A stretch of 64,000 bases of DNA from Apilactobacillus nanyangensis. GTDB taxonomy: Bacteria; Bacillota; Bacilli; Lactobacillales; Lactobacillaceae. The notes under the pieces were generated by a model. The model was given only the letters and a program-made list of their open reading frames with translations, was not told where the DNA came from and made no database searches. Made by a program: the position numbers and the translations under genes. Positions 8,901 to 16,184 of this stretch are shown piece by piece. The stretch lies in assembly GCF_016861915.1 (NCBI RefSeq), contig NZ_BOLX01000006.1:1-64000 (forward strand), read 5' to 3'. Within the stretch, counting starts at the first letter, position 1; each line of letters starts with the position of its first letter.

Positions 8901-10702
8901 TAGATAGTTGCCACACGAGCACTACCATCACTATTGGATTGGATAGCTGGGTTAACAACATATTTTTCGTTAAAGTTGTCGTATGATTGTGAATTAAATT
9001 GACTAGAAAATGTTGAAACTTCAGGAGCATAGTTTTGACTCTTTAATTCATTAACCTTGTCTGCGATTGAGAAATTATCGTAATCTGTTACGCCGTTTTC
9101 TTCTAATGAAGAAACAACATTACCGTTACTACGATCAACAAAATTAATTGTTAATTTATGTGTTGGAGCTGTCACATTAATTTGCACTGAAGATAAGTTG
9201 GTTGGCACTTGTTGAGATGAAACATATTGATTATTTGCATCTGGAGATAGATTCATTCCACGTACAGTGTTCAACACGTCTGAAATTGATACTGATTGAT
9301 TATTTGCAGTGTATGGTAAGTTAGTTGAATAAACAACGTTTCCCTTTTGATCAACAAATGAAATAGGTAATGACTTTTTAATTAACTTGATGTTATATCC
9401 AACGCCATTTGTAAAATCAACGACTGCAGCAATATCCCCATCATTTACAAGTTGGTATCCTTGTTTAGCAAGTGCTGCCTTAAATTGGTCACCAGTCATT
9501 GTTGATGAAGGACTAATCAATTGTAATGTTTTACCAGTGTCATTATTGTTATCATCAAAAATTCTTAAAGTTTTTTGATAGTTAACGTTAATAGTAAATG
9601 TTTCTGGTGCTGGTTTTGTTGCTCTAAATTCTTGGCTTTGAACAATTGGGTTAGAAGCATCAAGCACTAAATAACTAGGAACTGAATTTAAAATACTGCT
9701 AATGTTGTATGGAGCATCTGTATTAGCTTGCACTGTTTGAGAAGAAGCAACAGTGTTATTTGCGTCGACAAACTGAATTGTTTTTGCTGTCTTAATATGA
9801 TAGTCAGGGAATTCAGCGTAGTAGCTTCCATCACTAGCAGTTGTAATTGCCGGATTGTTTGCAATACTTTCTTTGTCTACCTTCCAGTTTTGAATCATGA
9901 AATCATAAATACTCAAATTAGAACCAGGGAAATTAACATTTTTCAAATCTAAAATATTACTATCAGAAGGAACATTGACATCAAATGTAACGTTATCATT
10001 ATCTCTATCACTTGCATTGTATACAAATACGTGGACTAACTTAGTAGCGTTTACAGTTGATGCACTGTTTTGGGTAGTTGAACCACTGTTGTTACTTGAT
10101 GATCCGTTGTTTGAATCTGATGAACCATTTTGGGTAGTTGAACCGCTGTTGTTGTTTGATGAGCTGTTGTTTGAATCTGATGAACCATTTTGGGTAGTTG
10201 AACCGCTGTTGTTGCTTGATGAGCCGTTGTTTGAATCTGATGAACCACTTTGAGTAGTTGAACCACTGTTGTTGCTTGATGCATTATTAGATTCTGACTT
10301 GTAAGTAACACTAATAACATAATCAGCATCTGCACTACTATCAGTGTTTTTGCTAACAGTAGATGGATCTAAATAATCAGGAACGTTACTAACATCATAA
10401 GCAATTAGTTTTGATTTTAATCCAGTTAAATTGTATTTACCCTTATTAGCTCCAGATGTCACAAGATTAACAGGATATCCCCTGGTAGATGCATATCTTC
10501 CATCAGATATGGCTTTAGCATTAACTTTTACAGTAGTTGGAAGAACATCTTTAGCATTTGCCTTGATGAATCCATGACCGTCATTACCATTTTGCGCAGC
10601 TTCTGCACCTGTGATTAATACACCGGTAATGGCTGCAGCGTAAATCCATTTTTTAGAAATCTTTGATTTATTTGAAATTTTACCATTAAAAGATTGTTTC
10701 AT
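5978..10702 (-). CDS. Large LPQTG-anchored surface protein with tandem 70-residue repeats
   Basis: The protein has about 1574 residues, counted from the ATG at 10702; the upstream GTG overlaps the AGAGGAAG site. A KKWIYAAAITGVLITGAEAA signal segment opens it. An Asn/Ser/Gly-rich linker (about 145-215) with GSTTQxGSSDSNN repeats follows, then MucBP-like beta units. About twelve tandem repeats of roughly 70 residues then fill most of the protein, with pattern VxINSxxxTMTKxDFVxxLxxxGYxLxDxxxLPxxVDLT. The C-terminus is KLPQTGDETNQ, a hydrophobic helix and RRKNK, a sortase A signal. It is probably an adhesin. The last two repeats are nearly identical, suggesting recent duplication. I do not recognise a named Pfam family for the repeat. 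Confidence 0.85.
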   Translation of the reverse strand: MKQSFNGKISNKSKISKKWIYAAAITGVLITGAEAAQNGNDGHGFIKANAKDVLPTTVKVNAKAISDGRYASTRGYPVNLVTSGANKGKYNLTGLKSKLIAYDVSNVPDYLDPSTVSKNTDSSADADYVISVTYKSESNNASSNNSGSTTQSGSSDSNNGSSSNNSGSTTQNGSSDSNNSSSNNNSGSTTQNGSSDSNNGSSSNNSGSTTQNSASTVNATKLVHVFVYNASDRDNDNVTFDVNVPSDSNILDLKNVNFPGSNLSIYDFMIQNWKVDKESIANNPAITTASDGSYYAEFPDYHIKTAKTIQFVDANNTVASSQTVQANTDAPYNISSILNSVPSYLVLDASNPIVQSQEFRATKPAPETFTINVNYQKTLRIFDDNNNDTGKTLQLISPSSTMTGDQFKAALAKQGYQLVNDGDIAAVVDFTNGVGYNIKLIKKSLPISFVDQKGNVVYSTNLPYTANNQSVSISDVLNTVRGMNLSPDANNQYVSSQQVPTNLSSVQINVTAPTHKLTINFVDRSNGNVVSSLEENGVTDYDNFSIADKVNELKSQNYAPEVSTFSSQFNSQSYDNFNEKYVVNPAIQSNSDGSARVATIYVDSTVATPSNANKTGKGYQLNFTDANGNPVSLTINSTSSRMTPDEFQGALAAQGYKLTNDEVKNLGSSVDLTNANTGLKVNSNTAPENVYQKTINYTDENGNTNSAIVNINSAYPTISSDDLAKQLAEQGYKLSNYQPGQNIDLTSNTPIAVTSNADTTTKSYPQSLTYTDGNGQTHDVSVSINSKTSTMSKSAYINALADKGYTLTDDQKNKLSDPVDLSASTTPLVIANPNAQTSYTQTLKDDKGNDVTVHINSQTPQIRADDYKKQLEAQGVKLSGDAENTIGTNSVDLTKPKPGYTVTTSTDANKATAYQQTVNVKQADGSYKPTTVSITSATSTMSKADYVKALNDLGYNVQNDEDMPATVDLKNANNSYKVEQPSQAPTSYPLTVVLPNGQSAKVNINSNSSTISKDDLSKELSALGYTLPDNDSTTYPLNLNTAGSINVKPNAQPVTNYPQTVKIPNGDGTFTEKTVYIPSADPTLSSSEYVKAMLDNGYTISNPSALNDTVGVAANNIKPVVVPNALAHSVKLNVKQSDGSTKEITVNIGSPKASLDKSDFVNAVAEQGYTVSNMDSLPASVDLTDSKIYDATPNASGYTTTLNSSDGTKSAKIQHDTPLITKQDLINQLKNQGLNVSDTGKLNDVLNLTNSDDMKKVASLIEGFTTYKMSLGVVGTGHSIEISGNNKTITKQDLINKIEADGYKLMNPDVLADTLDLSNPDNFKGLIISKAENVSENNSSNNGTDNNANSNSNDNDANKGQSSTTYSQDVKVAGSNDTVKVESSNKTMTKDEFVKYLAAKGYKVSDESKLPDTIDLTKPLSDIEIVSNKEQSSTTYSQDVKVSGSNKTIKVESSKKTMTKAEFVKYLASKGYKVADESKLPSTIDLTKSLGDIKVVEKKSATKKTTKKSNEETGKNASAKEVNGHRGQVADKKEAGKLPQTGDETNQRNLFGFGLISMMLGFILAIFGLRRKNK
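10068..10285 (-). repeat. 60-bp tandem repeat encoding the Ser/Asn/Gly linker
   Basis: A 60-bp unit occurs about 3.5 times (units starting near 10068, 10128, 10188 and 10248). It encodes GSTTQ(N/S)GSSDSNN(G/S)SSxNNS. The period is a multiple of three, so copy-number change would alter linker length without breaking the frame. Confidence 0.85.
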
Positions 10703-10982
10703 ATTCTCCACTTCCTCTTTCCCTCAAAATCAAAATTTAAACTATCTGTCTTAATACGAATTAGATTATAAGACTAAAATAATTTAATTTGTACCCGATT
10801 TGATTGGTTTTAAACCATTCTTAATTAACTTAATATTTATCTAAGAATTTTAATGTTTTTATAAGAAAATTAAGAAAAAATTTAGAATTATGAGAAAATT
10901 TGTTTCGATGAGTGATTTAGGCTAGTATAGCAACGTTTTAGAGGGATTAATGAGGATGATTGTCAAAAGCTACCACAAGGGA

Positions 10983-11005
10983 AAAACATTGATATGTCAG
11001 TATTT
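10983..11005. promoter_or_regulatory. Copy of the recurrent 23-bp motif
   Basis: The site reads AAAACATTGATATGTCA and then GTATTT. It shares TTGATATGTCA exactly with the site upstream of the giant surface gene (40923-40945). It is 281 bases upstream of the LPQTG gene start, farther than the other copies are from their genes. Confidence 0.4.
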
Positions 11006-11212
11006 GTATCGCGTAATATCTTTTACGGAAATCGATCATAATTTCTACAAAAATGTTTAAATTGTTTTAAAGAAATCACTAAAAAATCGCCTGCTTTTAC
11101 TAACGAAAAATAAGTTTGTAATTAAAAAAATTGGATACGATGTCTAGTTGATTATAGAAATTTAATATAAAATTTGAATCTTTTTTGAATGATTTATCCA
11201 AAACACAAAGTT

Positions 11213-11251
11213 TAAAAAAAACGCCAAACCTACATCAGTAGATTTGGCGTC
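11213..11251 (-). terminator. Terminator after the 361-aa LPQTG protein
   Basis: A 13-bp stem (ACGCCAAATCTAC / GTAGGTTTGGCGT on the minus strand) with a TGAT loop is followed by a U-tract. Confidence 0.9.
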
Positions 11252-11282
11252 TTATTTTTTAAATAAAATTAAAGTAGATAAT

Positions 11283-12368
11283 TTACTTGTTCTTTCTTCT
11301 TAGACCAAAGTAAGCAAGACCTAGTCCAAGTGCGATAGTCGCAACACCTAAAGCAATTGCTCTAGTTTGATTGGTGTTATCACCGGTTTGTGGCAACTTT
11401 GCACGAACATCTTTATTTTTAGTAGCTGGTGCTTGTTTGGCAACAGTCTTCTTTGCTTCACCCTTGTTTACAGGATCAACAGGTTTACTTACAGCTTCAG
11501 TCACAGATGGAGATGGAGTTGTTGTTTTAGCTGGACTTTGTGTAGTAGTTGTAGTTGCGTCTGTTTTGGTAGTTTGACTTACCGGGCTAGTTTGTTCAGC
11601 TGGTTTGGATGATTCTGCTGTTGTGGTAGTGGTTGTAGTTTCTGTTTTAGCATCAGTTGAAGTAGCTGGTTGTGATGTTTCAGATGCTGATTTGCTATCG
11701 GATACTGTAGCGGTTTGAGTTGGTTGAGTATTAGTTGATTGTTGACTTTGGTTATTTGGGTTAACAGCATTGGTAGAATGCGCTGTTACAGGAATATTAA
11801 CAGTTGATTGATTGTTTTGAATTAAACTTGATGAATTAATATCATAGTTATGGTCTGCAGCCCATTGGATTAAGTCGCTAACATCAGTAGTTGTATAGTC
11901 AGTTACTTCTGATACTGTTTCAGTTCTAACAATATTATTGTTTTGATCAACTAAGTTAATTGTAATTGAATGAGATGGTAGAGTTAGCTGGAATGTATAA
12001 TTTCCCGCTTTACTATCATCGATAGGATCTAGAATATTATTATGATCAACACTAATTCCTGAGAATTCTTGTTGCAATTGTTGAACCAAGCTTTGTTTGG
12101 AAATTATTGTATTATCTTGAACTCCATAGTTATAAATAGCAGGTAAAATATTTTCTCCGCTAATTGTTTGAATTCCTTTTCCAAATTGGTCAACAAATGA
12201 AATTGTTACTTTATTGCTTTCCGCTGTGACAGAATCCGCGTTTGCAGTGTATGTAGATGCAAATTGACTTGCTTGTGCTCCAGTCAACAATACCCCTGTA
12301 ATTGCTGAAACATAAACAAACTTCTTAGTCTTATTGAATGATTTTGAATCTTTCTTATCGAACTTCAT
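11283..12368 (-). CDS. LPQTG-anchored surface protein, 361 aa
   Basis: The signal segment is TKKFVYVSAITGVLLTGAQAS. Two short beta units follow (VTISFVDQFGKGIQTISG near 50 and HSITINLVDQNNNIVRTETV near 130), related in pattern to MucBP-type units. Residues about 195-310 are a Thr/Ser/Pro/Gln-rich stalk, and the C-terminus is KLPQTGDNTNQ, a hydrophobic helix and RRKNK. It is covalently anchored to the wall by sortase A in the usual scheme. It is a paralogue of the flanking LPQTG genes in signal and anchor regions, much shorter than the upstream one. The ligand is unknown. Confidence 0.85.
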   Translation of the reverse strand: MKFDKKDSKSFNKTKKFVYVSAITGVLLTGAQASQFASTYTANADSVTAESNKVTISFVDQFGKGIQTISGENILPAIYNYGVQDNTIISKQSLVQQLQQEFSGISVDHNNILDPIDDSKAGNYTFQLTLPSHSITINLVDQNNNIVRTETVSEVTDYTTTDVSDLIQWAADHNYDINSSSLIQNNQSTVNIPVTAHSTNAVNPNNQSQQSTNTQPTQTATVSDSKSASETSQPATSTDAKTETTTTTTTAESSKPAEQTSPVSQTTKTDATTTTTQSPAKTTTPSPSVTEAVSKPVDPVNKGEAKKTVAKQAPATKNKDVRAKLPQTGDNTNQTRAIALGVATIALGLGLAYFGLRRKNK

Positions 12369-12477
12369 AATTCAACGTCTCTCTTCTATATAAATTTTCG
12401 GTTAAAATAAAATTAAGTTTATTTTATTATTATATATCGTTTTTTAATTTTTATGTACATTTTGTATTGTTTTAGAC

Positions 12478-12509
12478 AAAAAAGGAAGGCCCCACGGCCT
12501 TCCTTTTTT
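12478..12509 (-). terminator. Strong terminator after the third LPQTG gene
   Basis: A perfect 10-bp GC-containing stem (AAGGAAGGCC / GGCCTTCCTT) with a 4-base loop is flanked by A- and T-runs. Confidence 0.9.
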
Positions 12510-12523
12510 CAAATATAGATAGA

Positions 12524-13720
12524 TTATCTATTCTTTCTTCTTAATCCAAAGAATCCAAGAACGGCGCCAACAAGCATTGCGATAACACCAACGCCAACAA
12601 TTGCTTGTTGGTTAGTCTTATCACCAGTTTGTGGCAACTTGTTAGATTCTGCCTTAGCAGGTTCACCAGCGTTGTTACCAGCCTTTGCTTCTTCTGGGTT
12701 TACAGGATCATAAATAACAGATGTCTTTTCATTGTTATTGTTAGCTTCTGACTTCTTTTCAGCCATTGATGATGCTACAGATGAGGCAACTGAGGATTCG
12801 GCTGATGAAGTGTTTGTAGCTTCTGAGCTTTGGTTTTCAGCTTGTGATGAGTTAGTTGCTTCACTTGAAGCTTCGCTGCTTTGACTAGCCTTTGATGATT
12901 GAGCTGAGCTTTGTGTTGAACTTTCAGCACTTGATGCATTTGAGCTTTCAGCGCTTGATGCTTGGCTTGTTTGACTTGAACTAGCAGCACTTGATGATTC
13001 AGCTGATGAGCTTTCCTTTGAAGTTGAACTGCTTTCGTTAGTTTCAGTTCCGGTTGAAGCAGCAGCTGATGAGGTTGTAGTTGAGGCACTTTGTTTACCT
13101 TCATTGTCGTATGATGCTGAAGCTTGACCATGAATAGTAGTGCCACTAGCACTTGATACATTAGCCTTTGATACTTCAACGTTGTATTGTACTTCATAGT
13201 TGAATGGATCTGAGTAACTGTAGCTGTAGTCATTTGAGAAAGGTGCAACTAAGTCTTTGATGTCAGTGGTACCAAAGTCAGTTACAGTGTAGCCCTTAGT
13301 AGCAAGAACAGCATGAGTATCCTTATCAATGACGTTAACTGTCAAAGTGTGAGTTGGTTGATTCAAGGTGTAATTGTATTCTGGCTTGCTCAAATCAATG
13401 GTGTCAGGAATATCTTTGTCGTTCTTGATTTGGTCAGTGAAGTCATATGTCTTATTGTTGTAGTGCAAAGTGTATGAAAGACGTGACTTTTGGAAATTAT
13501 TGCTATCACTTGAAGCGGTAATACCACCAAGTGAGTTCTTGTTTTGATCTTGGAAATTAATCGTTGAATTGTATTTGTATTGATGTTGAGACGTATTGTT
13601 TGTCGCATCCGCCTTAACTAAATAATTACTGGATGAATTAGCATATTGGGCTCCAGCAAATAATACCCCAGTCATGGCTGCGGCATATACCCATTTCTTA
13701 GTATTATTGAATTTAGTCAT
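12524..13720 (-). CDS. LPQTG-anchored surface protein with Ser/Ala stalk, 398 aa
   Basis: The frame opens at 13759, but the start is placed at MTKFNNTKKW (13720), because an AGGAAAG site precedes it and the signal peptide then matches its paralogues (KKWVYAAAMTGVLFAGAQ). The N-terminal half has beta units including IPDTIDLSKPEYNYTL, which resembles the VDLT end of the repeats in the large LPQTG protein. Residues about 205-330 are a Ser/Ala/Glu-rich stalk built on SSAESS-type repeats. The C-terminus is KLPQTGDKTNQ, a hydrophobic helix and RRKNR. It is probably a short adhesin or a wall-exposed stalk protein. Confidence 0.85.
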   Translation of the reverse strand: MTKFNNTKKWVYAAAMTGVLFAGAQYANSSSNYLVKADATNNTSQHQYKYNSTINFQDQNKNSLGGITASSDSNNFQKSRLSYTLHYNNKTYDFTDQIKNDKDIPDTIDLSKPEYNYTLNQPTHTLTVNVIDKDTHAVLATKGYTVTDFGTTDIKDLVAPFSNDYSYSYSDPFNYEVQYNVEVSKANVSSASGTTIHGQASASYDNEGKQSASTTTSSAAASTGTETNESSSTSKESSSAESSSAASSSQTSQASSAESSNASSAESSTQSSAQSSKASQSSEASSEATNSSQAENQSSEATNTSSAESSVASSVASSMAEKKSEANNNNEKTSVIYDPVNPEEAKAGNNAGEPAKAESNKLPQTGDKTNQQAIVGVGVIAMLVGAVLGFFGLRRKNR

Positions 13721-13826
13721 AATACACAGCTTCTTTCCTATTTCTTTTTTCAATTCCATTTTAGGAGCTTTTTGAACAAAATGTATATTATCGGCGGGAT
13801 TTTTACTATTTCTTAAAAAAAGTTAC

Positions 13827-13860
13827 AAAAAAATAAAGACCGACTCAATCGAGTCGGTCT
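13827..13860 (-). terminator. Terminator after the 95-aa acidic protein
   Basis: A perfect 10-bp stem (AGACCGACTC / GAGTCGGTCT) with a 4-base loop is followed by a U-tract on the minus strand. Confidence 0.9.
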
Positions 13861-13866
13861 AATTAT

Positions 13867-14154
13867 TTAAATATTCCACTTACCGTCTACCTTTTTGAAC
13901 TTAGGTGCACGGTGTTTTTTAATATCTTCTTCAGCTTCACTTACAGCTTGTTCACGAATGTCTTCTGAGTATTCGGAAATCATATCAATGAAGTCGTCGT
14001 CGGTGATATTTTGATCATTTTGGCTGTTGTATTCTTCCTTACTATTCTTTAATAGCACTTGGCCAATTTCTTCGACGTCAGCGTCACTTAAGTCTGAGTA
14101 GACAGCTACCCATAAATTATACATGTAATTAAAAACGATTTTATCGTTAAACAC
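13867..14154 (-). CDS. Acidic hypothetical protein, 95 aa, GTG start
   Basis: I do not recognise a family. The protein is soluble, acidic and probably helical, with an Asn/Asp-rich centre (NDQNITDDDFIDMISEYSED) and a basic end. The GTG start is well placed, 8 bases after AGGAGGG. It is monocistronic, with its own terminator, between the surface cluster and the PadR operon. Confidence 0.65.
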   Translation of the reverse strand: MFNDKIVFNYMYNLWVAVYSDLSDADVEEIGQVLLKNSKEEYNSQNDQNITDDDFIDMISEYSEDIREQAVSEAEEDIKKHRAPKFKKVDGKWNI

Positions 14155-14243
14155 GTTATTGTCCCTCCTGATATGATTTACATTATTATACTTATAATTT
14201 TACTATATTTGCTAATAAATTTATATGCTATATCGTAAAATGA

Positions 14244-15098
14244 TTATTCTAACACCGTAATTGTTCCTGTATTGGACTTAAATCGATATTGTTTGTCAGT
14301 ATTAACGGCCTTAACCGCAGTCTTCACAGTTGGCTTAGGACCAGATGTCTTCACGTCTAGTTGTGCATCTTCTGACTTCTTTAATTGTGCGAAGATGTTA
14401 CCAGTGTCGGTAGTAACTGCCAGATGACTTTCAATTGTTGGTCTGTCGATGTTGACATCCCCTGTAGTTGTCTTCACTGCTAATGATTTAAAGCTACTGT
14501 TGTGTAAATCAACATAATTATCGCCGGAATCAATCTGACTGGCATTCCCATTAAATGTACTATCACTAATCGAAACACGGTCTTCAATGCCGCGTACTCT
14601 GACAGCTTTAGCATTGGTGTCCTTGATTTTAACGTTTCCCCATCCGGTAATATCTAGTGCTGACTTATTACTGTAGTGTTTTAACTTAAGACTAAAACGA
14701 TTATCTAAACCATCAATCTTGGTCAATTGATGTGTTGGAACGGTCACGGTCACAAATGATAGTCGTGATAACTCACCCATTTGGAAGTTGGTTGAAAAAC
14801 TACTTTCGTTATTGTCTTGGCGTAGTTCCAAGGTTCCATTTTGCACTTTATATGCCAATGGATGATCCTTAGAATCAGTTGAAGTGATAGTAAATTTACT
14901 ACCAGATTTAATTGTTAGATTGATGTTTCCGTATGCACTGATTTTATCGTAAGCCTTTACTGTCTTGGTATATGTCTTATCCATGTTACGACTAAAGAAA
15001 ATATCAGTGATACTTTGGTCGGCCTTCGCATATCCGATTGAGAAGATGACTCCTCCAGCAACGATTAGACCTAATCCAATTAGACTAAATTTCTTCAT
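14244..15098 (-). CDS. DUF4097-type exported protein (LiaG-like)
   Basis: The protein has 284 residues from the ATG at 15098, chosen because AAGGGAG precedes it and MKKFSLIGLGLIVAGGVIFSIGYA is then a clean N-terminal membrane anchor or signal. The rest is a repetitive beta structure (KISAYGNINLTIKSGSKF, LDITGWGNVKIKD, LAVKTTTGDVNID, LAVTTDTGNIFAQL) typical of DUF4097 adhesin-like beta-helix proteins. The start overlaps the end of the DUF1700 gene by 14 bases, so translation is probably coupled. In Firmicutes such PadR-DUF1700-DUF4097 operons are linked to envelope stress, but the exact role is unknown. Confidence 0.8.
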   Translation of the reverse strand: MKKFSLIGLGLIVAGGVIFSIGYAKADQSITDIFFSRNMDKTYTKTVKAYDKISAYGNINLTIKSGSKFTITSTDSKDHPLAYKVQNGTLELRQDNNESSFSTNFQMGELSRLSFVTVTVPTHQLTKIDGLDNRFSLKLKHYSNKSALDITGWGNVKIKDTNAKAVRVRGIEDRVSISDSTFNGNASQIDSGDNYVDLHNSSFKSLAVKTTTGDVNIDRPTIESHLAVTTDTGNIFAQLKKSEDAQLDVKTSGPKPTVKTAVKAVNTDKQYRFKSNTGTITVLE

Positions 15099-15693
15099 TG
15101 TTGAGTCTCCCTTCTGCATGACCATATCTTAGGCACTTCTTGTATGTCCAAATGGTAACGTGTTGAATCCAGTTGGCCAATCTTCTTACTAGCCATTTTG
15201 ATAATGGATATAGTTCCAGGGATATACCAAGTGACATTAGGGCTACCCCTAAGACCATAATGCTTTCGAACAAATGACCGGTGATATTGGTCACACCCCA
15301 CACGGTTGTACATAGGAAAACAACGAAGCTCAATATCAATACTAATACCACTGCAAGTACCATTAAGCTAGCTGCTAATATAGCACCAAAAATCACTAGA
15401 ATTAAACAGATAACGACAGGTACTAGTAGTGGACTGGCAAACAATGCCAAGATAACGATTGATGGTAGTTCCCAGAATTTTTGTGGTGTAGAACTATCAG
15501 AATTGTTAATTGAAATGTCAGCACGAATTTGAAGTGCCAAACGATTAGGTGATCCCAATTCTTTAACACATTCATCGTATGTATTTAAATTCCCGTCAGT
15601 TAGGTAGTCGGTGTAATAGCTAATAGCGTCCATCGCGTCTTGTTCGCTAAGTTTCTTCAAGTGTTGAGTCAGTTCCTCGATATACTTATTCAA
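15085..15693 (-). CDS. DUF1700 family membrane protein
   Basis: The first about 60 residues form a soluble DUF1700 head (IEELTQHLKKLSEQDAMDAI, SYYTDYLTDG, ECVKELGSPNRLA). Three to four transmembrane helices follow at about 75-180. DUF1700 proteins typically sit between a PadR regulator and a DUF4097 protein, exactly as here. The gene begins 2 bases after the PadR stop codon, with a GGGGGG-rich ribosome binding site inside the end of padR, so the three genes are one transcription unit. Molecular function is not established. Confidence 0.85.
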   Translation of the reverse strand: MNKYIEELTQHLKKLSEQDAMDAISYYTDYLTDGNLNTYDECVKELGSPNRLALQIRADISINNSDSSTPQKFWELPSIVILALFASPLLVPVVICLILVIFGAILAASLMVLAVVLVLILSFVVFLCTTVWGVTNITGHLFESIMVLGVALMSLGISLELYPLSKWLVRRLANWIQHVTIWTYKKCLRYGHAEGRLNNEEI

Positions 15694-15695
15694 GT

Positions 15696-16001
15696 TTATC
15701 CCCCCATTAAATCATCGATGCCGTTCTTAAACGTCATCCATTCTTCTTTCACTTCTGTTAGTTGTGTCTTTCCTGCTTCTGTAATTCGATAGTATCGACG
15801 GTTTCTGCCTTCAAAAGATTCGTCGTAAGTATCGACTAATCCTTCTGTTTTTAAACGGCGCATGACCGGATACATGGTCGAATTAGAAACATTAATGGAT
15901 TCCTGAACCCGCTTAGTTAGTTCATATCCATACATCTCTTCTCGTTCCAATAGACCCAAGACACAACCATCTAATAGCTTTGTTGCTACTTTAATGGCCA
16001 T
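15696..16001 (-). CDS. PadR-family transcriptional regulator
   Basis: The 101-residue protein is a PadR winged helix: LLDGCVLGLLEREEMYGYEL, then NVSNSTMYPVMRRLKTEGLV, then RRYYRITEAGKTQL. PadR proteins usually repress their own operon in response to membrane or phenolic stress. A perfect inverted repeat just upstream (16030-16050) is a candidate autoregulatory operator. The protein is short, without a long C-terminal dimerisation arm, so it belongs to the small PadR-s2 type. Confidence 0.9.
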   Translation of the reverse strand: MAIKVATKLLDGCVLGLLEREEMYGYELTKRVQESINVSNSTMYPVMRRLKTEGLVDTYDESFEGRNRRYYRITEAGKTQLTEVKEEWMTFKNGIDDLMGG

Positions 16002-16029
16002 TTGAACATCTCCAGTTATATTTCAAATT

Positions 16030-16050
16030 ATATTATACGATATATAATAT
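16030..16050. promoter_or_regulatory. Candidate PadR operator
   Basis: ATATTATA (16030-16037) and TATAATAT (16043-16050) form a perfect 8-bp inverted repeat with a 5-base spacer, 29 bases upstream of the padR start. The repeat also includes TATAAT-like sequence, so binding here would block the promoter. PadR operators are AT-rich dyads of this kind. Confidence 0.5.
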
Positions 16051-16184
16051 TATACATAGACAAAAAAGGCAACCATAAATTTTCACCATATTTTCTATCT
16101 TTTCTAATTAGACATACATAGCATTGTTAACTTCATCCCCTAAAATAATATAAACATAAATAATTACTACATAAGGAGGTCTTT

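Larger units (their letters stand above)
10703..11282. other. 580-bp intergenic region upstream of the large LPQTG gene
   Basis: No ORF with a ribosome binding site is apparent. The stretch is very AT-rich. It holds a copy of the recurrent 23-bp motif at 10983-11005 and, at 11213-11251, the terminator of the next surface gene. Its length suggests a long leader or several promoters for the surface gene, but no single -35/-10 pair stands out. Confidence 0.5.

Noticed and set aside
9975-10335. Both-strand ORFs across the 60-bp repeats with repetitive products
   Set aside because: They are by-products of a repeat whose period is a multiple of three; the real frame is the LPQTG protein.
12775-13248. 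Alternate-frame 157-codon ORF inside the Ser/Ala-rich LPQTG gene
   Set aside because: It is Gln/His/Lys low-complexity translation of the Ser-codon repeats in a shifted frame, with no start signal.
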